A DNA stretch of 5,415 nt from Bacteroidota bacterium (GTDB lineage: Bacteria > Bacteroidota > Ignavibacteria > UBA10030 > UBA8401). Each line of letters opens with the position of its first letter. Within the stretch, counting starts at the first letter, position 1. This document shows, one piece after another, positions 1 through 5,415 of the stretch. Location of the stretch: assembly GCA_030824295.1 (NCBI GenBank), contig JAVBYA010000489.1, positions 1 through 5,415 of the forward strand, written 5' to 3'. The notes beneath the pieces are model-generated. The model had not been told where the DNA came from. It made no database searches and saw only the letters and a list, made by a program, of their open reading frames with translations. The translations under genes were made by a program, and so were the position numbers.

Positions 1-675
1 CATGAGGACACGGTGAAAGTGCTCCTTCATCACGACTGCGAAGTGATCATCCCGAAACAGCAGGTCTGCTGCGGTTCGCTGCAGGCGCACAACGGCGACT
101 TCGAAGTGGCACGGAGTCTCGCAAAGAAGAACATCGATGTCTTCTTGAATGCAAAGGTCGATGTCATCATCATGAACTCCGCCGGCTGCGGTGCGCTGAT
201 GAAGGAATACGGTCACTACCTTGCTGATGATCCGCTTTATGCCGCGAAGGCCGCTCAGTTGTCCGCCAAAGTAAAGGATATCACCGAGTTCCTTGCCGAG
301 ACCGGCATGAAACTCCCGGTGGTGCCGTTCGACCATACCGTTTCATACCACGATGCGTGTCATCTTGCACACGCTCAGCAGGTGACCCGCCAGCCGAGAG
401 ATCTCCTCCGTTCTATCCCCGGCATTGCATTCACGGAATTACCGGAAGCATCCTGGTGCTGCGGCAGTGCCGGAATCTATAATGTCGTGCGGCATGACGA
501 TTCCATGAAGATCCTTGAACGGAAGATGAACAATGTCAGTTCAGTGGATGTGGAATACCTCGTTGCGAACAATCCCGGCTGCATCACACAGATCGAACAC
601 GGCTGCGCTCAGCGCGCTCTAAAGACCAAGGTCGTCCATTTCGCGACGTTACTGCGGATGGCCTATCGGTTGTGA
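1..675 (+). CDS. (Fe-S)-binding oxidoreductase subunit, GlcF/LutA-like, 5'-truncated by the window edge
   Basis: This is the C-terminal portion, about 224 codons, of a cytoplasmic iron-sulfur subunit of the glycolate/lactate oxidase class. The reading frame is open to base 1, so the GTG at 13 is an internal Val codon and not a start. Two cysteine-rich CCG domains (DUF224 type) are visible. The first has VCCGS (Cys 23-24 of the visible part) and NSAGCG (Cys 63). The second has HDACH (Cys 120), WCCGSAG (Cys 153-154) and NNPGC (Cys 194). In GlcF, LutA and related proteins such domains bind a cluster and pass electrons from a flavin dehydrogenase partner. The missing N-terminal half would normally carry two ferredoxin-like [4Fe-4S] motifs, and a GlcD-like FAD subunit often lies upstream; neither can be seen here. 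The NPGCxxQ ending and the closing H-x-x-x-LLRMAY segment favour GlcF over heterodisulfide reductase HdrB or GlpC. The class is well supported, the substrate is not. Confidence 0.88.
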   Translation, partial: HEDTVKVLLHHDCEVIIPKQQVCCGSLQAHNGDFEVARSLAKKNIDVFLNAKVDVIIMNSAGCGALMKEYGHYLADDPLYAAKAAQLSAKVKDITEFLAETGMKLPVVPFDHTVSYHDACHLAHAQQVTRQPRDLLRSIPGIAFTELPEASWCCGSAGIYNVVRHDDSMKILERKMNNVSSVDVEYLVANNPGCITQIEHGCAQRALKTKVVHFATLLRMAYRL

Positions 676-1235
676 ACCTCCCGGAGTATCACTACATTCT
701 ATCCATGATCCGTCGCTCGGTCTCCATACTGCTGCTCATCATTGTTCTGTTCGAAGCGGGAGGACTCGGCTTCGGCGTGCAGGTACGGCAATGGGTCCAC
801 AAGATCTCGATCAGTGTGATCATGGATGCGGGAACACTGCCGACGAAGATCGTGCGGATGCAGATGAGCATCGCAGAGTTCGATCGGATCAAGGTCCATG
901 AACGGGAGTTCCGCTTGAACGACGAGATGTACGATGTTGTATGGCGGGAAACGTCCGGTACGGACTACATCATCTATTGTTTCCGTGATGCGGAAGAAGA
1001 GAAGATGATCGCAAAATTCCTCCGATTCCTCAGCAACAGTACCTCAGAAGAGAAGAGCATCGCACATCGCCACGGGACACCTGTTGTACCGGGATTTGTT
1101 CTCTCCATTCCTCTGACTGTGGAAGCTTCCATCCCGTTATCTCTGCTCACCATTGCTCCATGGCCGACCTCTCCGTCAGCGATCGAAGAGGAATCCGCCA
1201 TCGACACGCCTCCGCCGCGTACCGTTCCGGTCTGA
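672..1235 (+). CDS. Small exported or membrane-anchored protein of unknown function with a proline-rich tail
   Basis: I cannot assign a function. The 187-codon frame starts with GTG overlapping the preceding TGA (GTGA), which suggests translational coupling. An in-frame ATG at 705 would give 176 residues beginning MIRRSVSILLLIIVLFEAGG, a better N-terminus for export: two Arg, then a hydrophobic run. That ATG has only a distant GGAG (683-686, 18 nt away), so the start is unsettled. After the hydrophobic segment (about residues 15-36) comes a charged soluble domain with HEREFRLNDEMYDVV (about 76-90), IIYCFRDAEEEKM (about 100-112) and one cysteine (103). The C-terminus is Pro/Ser/Thr-rich and ends DTPPPRTVPV. 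From memory, this pattern (hydrophobic start, an EF-x-MYDVV stretch, a YC-x-x-D-x-x-EE stretch, a PPP tail, 150-190 residues) resembles uncharacterised Bacteroidota proteins encoded near TonB-dependent receptors; this was not searched. The product probably sits in the periplasm, anchored or processed. Confidence 0.75.
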   Translation: MNLPEYHYILSMIRRSVSILLLIIVLFEAGGLGFGVQVRQWVHKISISVIMDAGTLPTKIVRMQMSIAEFDRIKVHEREFRLNDEMYDVVWRETSGTDYIIYCFRDAEEEKMIAKFLRFLSNSTSEEKSIAHRHGTPVVPGFVLSIPLTVEASIPLSLLTIAPWPTSPSAIEEESAIDTPPPRTVPV

Positions 1236-1249
1236 CGTTCGTCGGACCG
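1228..1249 (+). terminator. Stem-loop across the stop codon of the small exported protein gene
   Basis: CGGTCTGAC and GTCGGACCG form a 9-bp stem with one T-G wobble pair around a 4-nt GTTC loop. The TGA stop codon (1233-1235) lies inside the left arm. There is no T-run after the stem, so it is not a canonical intrinsic terminator. It could stabilise the 3' end of the upstream transcript or help to attenuate read-through into the receptor gene. The pairing is seen directly; the role is inferred. Confidence 0.35.
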
Positions 1250-1382
1250 ACATAGTGATCACACACCGATGTGAAGGATCGGACCTGCTGTTCGGATCGA
1301 CAGGCTGCGTTGTACTGTTCCTGTCAGGCCATTCTTTGCAGTGTTCATTCAATCACAACCGAATCCAACCTGAAAGGTGACT
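1236..1382 (+). other. Intergenic region and presumed 5' leader of the TonB-dependent receptor gene
   Basis: This 147-nt stretch is the only sizeable gap in the window and so the likely place for a promoter of the receptor and propeller genes. I could not identify a convincing promoter: neither a Bacteroidota-type TTG/TAnnTTTG pair nor a sigma-70-like pair stands out. It holds an 8-nt palindrome GTGATCAC at 1255-1262 and a weak 6-bp inverted repeat, GACAGG (1299-1304) with CCTGTC (1320-1325), around a 15-nt loop. No cobalamin, TPP or other riboswitch core was recognised, and no small open frame seems credible. Confidence 0.4.
1373..1378 (+). promoter_or_regulatory. Shine-Dalgarno site fixing the receptor start at ATG 1383
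   Basis: AAAGGT lies just upstream of ATG 1383, with 5 nt between the AAAGG core and the start codon. An in-frame GTG at 1377 overlaps this purine-rich core and would add only two residues (M-T) ahead of the signal peptide. The ATG is therefore preferred. Confidence 0.6.
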
Positions 1383-3569
1383 ATGAAACGGATGCCCATG
1401 GCTATTCTGGTGCTGCTTCTCTGCATCGGACCATTGCCGTTGTATGCACAGACACAAACAGAACCGCTGACCTCGGATACTCTCCGATCGTATGAGATCG
1501 ACGAGATGGTGGTGACCGGGACCCGCACACTGAAACGGATCATCGACATACCGTATTCCGTTGAACGGATCAGTAATTCCGATTACCGGTATGAACGGAA
1601 GAATTCCGTTTCCGATGTTCTTTCCGGGACGCCGGGGTTGTTCTTCCAGAACCGCTACGGCAATCACGATGTCCGCATCTCCATCCGCGGTTTCGGTTCC
1701 CGTTCCAACTCCGGTATCCGCGGGGTCCGCATCCTTTTGGACGATATCCCGGAATCGGAACCGGACGGTCAGACCCGCATCGAAGCGATCGATTTCCATT
1801 CCGTCGGCCGCATCGAGATCGTAAAGGGCAATGCTTCATCGCTCTATACTAATGCTCCGGGCGGTGTGATCAACTTCATCAATGACATCGAGTTCACGGA
1901 GAGTCATATCATCCTGTTCAATGATATCGCCTCATTCAAGGAGGACCATATCGGCCTCATCGGCAATACATCGTTCGGGATCCCGTCGGAAGTCTCCTCC
2001 CACAACAATGGATTCAAACTGGCGGTCAAAGGGGATGGGTACAAGTTCCTTACGACCTATACGAATCATTCATCGGACGGATATCGGCCGCATAGTAACG
2101 ACCATTGGAATATCGTTAATTCTGTCTATGAGACGCATCCGAATGAACGTGCGAAATTGACGTTGCTACTCTATTTCGTTGACGGACGGATCAACCTTCC
2201 CGGTTCGCTTACCCAGCAGCAGTACGATACCGATCCGTTCATGGGAAATCCCCGCGACCTTGGACGTGATGCGATGCGGGTCTCCAAAAAAGGGAGACTT
2301 GGGATCCGTTACAATACTCTATTCGGAGGTTCACAGAACAACGAACTCGAATTGACCGGATACGGAACGATCAAATATTTCGAACGGACGGCTGCCACCT
2401 ATCGGTTCATCAACCGGAACGGGGTCGGGGGAACAGGCCGATGGATACACAAGAACGAACTGTTCGGTCTGCCGGTGGAATTGTCGCTTGGCGCCGATGT
2501 GTTCCATCAATACGGTCCGATCGAAGAGTACCAGAATTATAACGGCGTGAAAGGGGAGCCGGTGGACCTGCTGACCGATGAAACGATCGACAATGTCGGC
2601 GCATATTTCACGGCGACCGTCTCAGTACTTCCGGATCGGATGGACCTGCTGATCACCGGCCGGCATGATGCGGTGGTCTTCGATCAGGTGGACAGGAACC
2701 TCGGTATCCGTGATGCGCGCCGGGAATTCGCCGAGTTCACGCCGAAGGTCTCGCTCAATTATAAATTCACACCGGCCATCGCGGTCTATTCGTCGTATGG
2801 TTATTCCTTCGATTCGCCGGCAGGGAATGAACTGGAGAATTATCCTCTCAGTTCGAACTATCCTAAACTCATCAACCCGGACCTCCAACCGCAGTATTCC
2901 CGCAATGCGGAGATCGGTGTGAAAGGGACAGTGATGAATCCGGGTGACTGGTTCACCCAATCAAGGTTCGAATTGGTGCTCTTCAACAGCCGCATTAAGG
3001 ATGAGATCGTTCCGTTCGCCATCGGCACCGACATCTTTTACCGGAATGCTGCGGAGACGAATCGTACGGGTGTTGAGGCGGGAGTATCTTCTACGATCAT
3101 CACCGGACTGACCACGAAACTTGCGTATACGTTCTCTGATTTCAGCTATACATCGTACTCTGCCAGAACACTCTCATTGACCGGCAGTGTGGTCAACGAG
3201 GCGGATTTCTCCGGCAATGAGGTCCCGAGCGTTCCAAAACATAATATGTCAGCGGCCGTTTCCTATCAGACGATGCTCGCGGATAATATCACAGGATTTG
3301 CGCGCACCTCGGTGAATTACATCTCCGGGATGTATGTGAACGATGCCAATGCGGCACGTTCTCCCGATTACAGCATCGTTGGAATGTCGTTGGGGACGGA
3401 CATCGTTCTTGGACGAATGAATGTTCTTGTCTCGTGCGGAATAAATAATATCTTGGATAGACGGCATGTGGCATTCATCAACATCAACTCGGACGACCGG
3501 AAGGATTATTATGAAGCAGGAGAGCCGAGGAATTATTTCCTTTCATTGAACCTGGGGTATACGCTGTGA
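1383..3569 (+). CDS. TonB-dependent outer-membrane receptor, PqqU/YncD-like plug
   Basis: The 728-residue product is a complete outer-membrane receptor that would import a scarce ligand using TonB-ExbBD energy. Residues 1-22 are a Sec signal peptide (Lys/Arg, hydrophobic core, cleavage probably after LYA). IDEMVVTGTR at 39-48 is a good TonB box. The plug spans about 50-170 and contains VRISIRGFGSRSNSGIRG (97-114), a DDIPESEPDGQ stretch (120-130), VGRIEIVKG (141-149) and APGGVINFI (158-166). The rest, to residue 728, is beta-barrel with alternating aromatic strands and a final NYFLSLNLGYTL strand. The RGFG-R-GIRG, DG-P-DGQ and GGVIN spacing recalls the YncD/PqqU subgroup and, less closely, FecA-type siderophore receptors. 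There is no N-terminal carboxypeptidase-like extension and no SusD-like neighbour, so a SusC glycan importer is unlikely. Its stop overlaps the GTG start of the propeller gene. Receptor identity is certain; the ligand is unknown. Confidence 0.93.
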   Translation: MKRMPMAILVLLLCIGPLPLYAQTQTEPLTSDTLRSYEIDEMVVTGTRTLKRIIDIPYSVERISNSDYRYERKNSVSDVLSGTPGLFFQNRYGNHDVRISIRGFGSRSNSGIRGVRILLDDIPESEPDGQTRIEAIDFHSVGRIEIVKGNASSLYTNAPGGVINFINDIEFTESHIILFNDIASFKEDHIGLIGNTSFGIPSEVSSHNNGFKLAVKGDGYKFLTTYTNHSSDGYRPHSNDHWNIVNSVYETHPNERAKLTLLLYFVDGRINLPGSLTQQQYDTDPFMGNPRDLGRDAMRVSKKGRLGIRYNTLFGGSQNNELELTGYGTIKYFERTAATYRFINRNGVGGTGRWIHKNELFGLPVELSLGADVFHQYGPIEEYQNYNGVKGEPVDLLTDETIDNVGAYFTATVSVLPDRMDLLITGRHDAVVFDQVDRNLGIRDARREFAEFTPKVSLNYKFTPAIAVYSSYGYSFDSPAGNELENYPLSSNYPKLINPDLQPQYSRNAEIGVKGTVMNPGDWFTQSRFELVLFNSRIKDEIVPFAIGTDIFYRNAAETNRTGVEAGVSSTIITGLTTKLAYTFSDFSYTSYSARTLSLTGSVVNEADFSGNEVPSVPKHNMSAAVSYQTMLADNITGFARTSVNYISGMYVNDANAARSPDYSIVGMSLGTDIVLGRMNVLVSCGINNILDRRHVAFININSDDRKDYYEAGEPRNYFLSLNLGYTL

Positions 3570-5158
3570 CCGGTCGAGCTTTCTTCATGTTGTTCGTTGC
3601 TGCGGTGTACTGTGCTTCCGCTCAGCCTGCCGTTGCACCGAACCAACGGATCTATCCGAGCGCTATTGCGCAAACGGAGGTCTTTGTTGTGCGGCATCCC
3701 GGTGACCCTACTGTCCTTTTTTCCAGTGCGAACACCATCAATCTTTCATCAGGATTCATCAGCGAAGGTGTCTACGTCTCCACCGATGCCGGCATCAGTT
3801 GGTATGGGAACGATACGTGTACCGGAGCTCCCATCGTCTTCCATAAGGGGGATCCGGGTATCTCCATCGATAAGGATGGAAGATTCCATCTTGTCCGGCT
3901 CAGTTCACAGGATGGATTGTACGCACATGTCTCAACAGATCGAGGCAAGACGTGGTCTTCTCAAACCACTGTCGGTATCGAACGGCAGGACCGCGCGGCG
4001 ATGACCACCGATGCATTCCCCTCGAGTCCGTTTTATGGGCGTACATACACAGCGTATGTGGAATTACTTCCGCCGTTCCCGCTGAAGATCTCCTGGACAT
4101 CGAATGGCGGTACCTGGACCGCTCCATTCTCCATCAACGCACCGGTCCAGAGAAGTCAGGGTGCCGAGATCACAATGGGTCCGGACAGCACATTGTATGC
4201 TACATGGGCCGGTGTCATCCCGCAGTCCCCGTTCACGGAGGATTTCTTAGGGTTCGCGCGTTCTTCGAACGGCGGCGCGGCATGGAGCGTTACCGAGAAC
4301 GCCATCGACATCAACGGCGTGCAGGGGATCATCGCACAAAAAGGGAATATCCGTGTGAACGGTCTGCCGAGGATGGATGTGGACAGGAGCAATGGCCCCC
4401 GCCGAGGATGGATCTATATCGTCACGGGTCAAAAAGGGAAGTCACCGGCAGGGAACGACCCCGATATCGTCTTCTATCGTTCAACGGACAAGGGAATAAG
4501 CTGGTCATCCGGAACACGCATCACTGCTGATGCAGTGAACAACGGGAAGGTGCAATACTTCCCGGCCATCCATGTGGATGACGGCGGCGGGATCAATGTG
4601 CTCTATTATGATGATCGGAATACTTCGAGTGATTCGGTCGGGGTCTATCTCTCGCGTTCGACGGACGGCGGAGTATCATGGAGCGACCATGCGGTGAGCG
4701 ATCGTCACTTCAAACCGCAGGCGATCGGCGGATTAGGACAAGGATATCAAGGGGATAATATCTCATTGACGAGCGTGAACGGAACGCTGATCCCGGTCTG
4801 GATGGATAACAGGACCGGGATGTATCAGATCTGGAGTGCGCGCATTCCGATCTCCTCGCTTGTTTCCGTAGCACGCGAACGGAATGTGGCGGAACAATAC
4901 TCTCTTCATCAGAATTATCCGAATCCATTCAATCCCGCAACAACGATACGGTTCACGCTGCCGGTCAGCGGTCATGTGGAACTATCAGTGTTCGATCTGT
5001 TGGGGAGACATATTGCAATGCTGACGTCGGAGGAGTTGTCAGCCGGAACGCATGAACGCGTTTTCCAGGCATCTGAGGGAATGGCCAGCGGAGTATATCT
5101 GTATAAGCTCACGTCACTCGGCAAGATCGTTTTGGGTAAGATGCTCCTGCAGCGGTGA
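3566..5158 (+). CDS. Secreted BNR/Asp-box (sialidase-fold) beta-propeller protein with T9SS type A sorting domain
   Basis: This 530-residue protein should cross the inner membrane by Sec and the outer membrane by the type IX system. The GTG start overlaps the receptor's TGA and has GGGG at 3554-3557, 8 nt upstream. An in-frame ATG at 3587 would remove Arg4 and leave too short a signal, so GTG is preferred. Signal peptide: residues 1 to about 20, ending CASAQ. Asp boxes (S-x-D-x-G-x-x-W) lie at 72-79, 123-130, 233-240 (Asn for Asp), 306-313 and 365-372, with a degenerate, one-residue-short copy at 178-184. This is the repeat pattern of sialidase-like propellers. I see no FRIP motif or clear arginine triad, so enzymatic sialidase activity is doubtful; binding or another glycosidase-like role is possible. 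Residues about 445-530 form the sorting domain: NYPNPFNPATTIRF (450-463), FDLLGR (476-481), SGVYLYKL (508-515) and a final KMLLQR. This domain is normally cleaved by PorU during export. Confidence 0.9.
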   Translation: MTGRAFFMLFVAAVYCASAQPAVAPNQRIYPSAIAQTEVFVVRHPGDPTVLFSSANTINLSSGFISEGVYVSTDAGISWYGNDTCTGAPIVFHKGDPGISIDKDGRFHLVRLSSQDGLYAHVSTDRGKTWSSQTTVGIERQDRAAMTTDAFPSSPFYGRTYTAYVELLPPFPLKISWTSNGGTWTAPFSINAPVQRSQGAEITMGPDSTLYATWAGVIPQSPFTEDFLGFARSSNGGAAWSVTENAIDINGVQGIIAQKGNIRVNGLPRMDVDRSNGPRRGWIYIVTGQKGKSPAGNDPDIVFYRSTDKGISWSSGTRITADAVNNGKVQYFPAIHVDDGGGINVLYYDDRNTSSDSVGVYLSRSTDGGVSWSDHAVSDRHFKPQAIGGLGQGYQGDNISLTSVNGTLIPVWMDNRTGMYQIWSARIPISSLVSVARERNVAEQYSLHQNYPNPFNPATTIRFTLPVSGHVELSVFDLLGRHIAMLTSEELSAGTHERVFQASEGMASGVYLYKLTSLGKIVLGKMLLQR

Positions 5159-5171
5159 TGGTTCACCGCTG
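5150..5171. terminator. Inverted repeat between convergent genes, holding both stop codons
   Basis: CAGCGGTGA (5150-5158) and TCACCGCTG (5163-5171) form a perfect 9-bp stem around the 4-nt loop TGGT. Weaker outer pairing, CTCC (5144-5147) with GGAG (5171-5174), is possible if TGC is bulged. The left arm is the Gln-Arg-stop end of the plus-strand gene, and the right arm is the same Gln-Arg-stop end of the minus-strand gene. No T-run follows the stem on either strand, so a classical intrinsic terminator is not proven. Its position and symmetry would suit a shared bidirectional 3' end. Confidence 0.5.
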
Positions 5172-5415
5172 GAGAATGACCTTGCCGATCTGTTCTGAGC
5201 GGCCATCCGAAATTCGCAGCAGATACATTCCGCTTGGTAATATCCCGGCATCCCAACGAACACTCTGCATTCCTGCATCCTGGATACCATCAAACACGAG
5301 AGCAACGTTCCTTCCCAGCAGATCATACAACGTAGCTTTCACTGTGGACGTGCGTTCTAGTGAGTACACGAATGTTGTTGCACCGTTGAACGGATTGGGG
5401 AATGCCTGCACTGAG
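5163..5415 (-). CDS. C-terminal fragment of a second T9SS cargo protein, cut by the window edge
   Basis: The frame is open from the right edge of the window to TGA at 5165-5163, giving 83 visible residues. The GTG at 5411-5409 is an internal Val codon, not a start. The visible part is almost exactly a T9SS type A sorting domain: AFPNPFNGATTF at the beginning, LYDLLGRNVALV in the middle, then ILPSGMYLLRI and a final GKVILQR. It directs outer-membrane passage and attachment or release of whatever lies upstream. The passenger domain is outside the window, so the protein's function is unknown. It is homologous to, but clearly diverged from, the sorting domain of the plus-strand propeller gene (shared NPFN, ATT, DLLGR, LQR), and the two genes end 4 nt apart in convergent orientation. 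Confidence 0.88.
   Translation of the reverse strand, partial: SVQAFPNPFNGATTFVYSLERTSTVKATLYDLLGRNVALVFDGIQDAGMQSVRWDAGILPSGMYLLRISDGRSEQIGKVILQR

Noticed and set aside
1255..1330. Possible riboswitch or operator in the receptor leader (GTGATCAC palindrome, GACAGG/CCTGTC pair, repeated GGATCG)
   Set aside because: The elements are short, the 6-bp stem has a 15-nt loop, GATC-containing words are common across the window, and no conserved riboswitch core such as a B12 box is present.
1310..1340. TTGTAC followed by weak AT-richer sequence as a promoter
   Set aside because: It matches only three bases of a -35 box and no acceptable -10 or TAnnTTTG element follows at the right spacing.
1353..1799. 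148-codon open frame on the minus strand opposite the start of the receptor gene
   Set aside because: It lies antisense to a clear signal peptide, TonB box and plug domain, its translation is rich in Arg, Asp and Gly with no recognisable domain, and it reads as a mirror of the plus-strand codon pattern.
2622..2960. 112-codon minus-strand open frame inside the receptor barrel region
   Set aside because: It is Ile/Arg/Glu-rich with no domain, and is the antisense shadow of barrel-strand codons.
3952..4530. 192-codon open frame on the plus strand in another frame inside the propeller gene
   Set aside because: The overlapping frame encodes well-spaced Asp boxes, while this one gives a low-complexity Arg/His-rich translation without a domain or ribosome binding site.
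5163..5411. Treating the minus-strand frame as a small complete gene starting at GTG 5411
   Set aside because: The frame continues past the GTG to the window edge, has no room for a signal peptide, and begins directly in a sorting domain, so it is the end of a longer gene.

Overview
The window reads as a piece of chromosome from a bacterium of the Bacteroidota/Ignavibacteriota/Chlorobiota assemblage (FCB group). The main reason is that two different genes end in type IX secretion system (T9SS) C-terminal sorting domains. One carries the NYPNPFNPATTIRF signature typical of Ignavibacteria-like and other deep FCB lineages, the other an FPNPFNGATTF variant. Base composition is moderate (roughly half GC by eye), coding density is very high, and two of the genes start with GTG overlapping the previous stop codon.

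Layout, left to right. (1) 1-675 (+): C-terminal part of a two-CCG-domain (Fe-S) oxidoreductase subunit of the GlcF/LutA type; its N-terminal half lies outside the window. (2) 672-1235 (+): a small exported or membrane-anchored protein of unknown function with a proline-rich tail, overlapping gene 1 by 4 nt. (3) 1236-1382: a 147-nt gap, the only one of any size, with a stem-loop at its left edge and a good Shine-Dalgarno at its right edge. (4) 1383-3569 (+): a complete TonB-dependent outer-membrane receptor whose plug resembles the PqqU/YncD group. (5) 3566-5158 (+): a secreted protein with a BNR/Asp-box beta-propeller and a T9SS sorting domain, overlapping the receptor gene by 4 nt. (6) 5163-5415 (-): the 3' end of a second T9SS cargo gene, convergent with gene 5 and separated from it by 4 nt.

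Genes 1-2 and genes 4-5 each look translationally coupled. The receptor and the T9SS-exported propeller protein probably form a surface unit in which the propeller protein is displayed or released outside and the receptor imports a ligand; the ligand cannot be told from the sequence. Gene 2 resembles, from memory, a family of small exported proteins that recur beside TonB receptors in Bacteroidota. The most distinctive structural feature is the convergent junction at about 5150-5171, where the two T9SS genes end in the same nine bases and so form a perfect inverted repeat holding both stop codons. I saw no RNA genes, CRISPR arrays, insertion sequences or recognisable riboswitches, and no clear evidence of a wholly new system.
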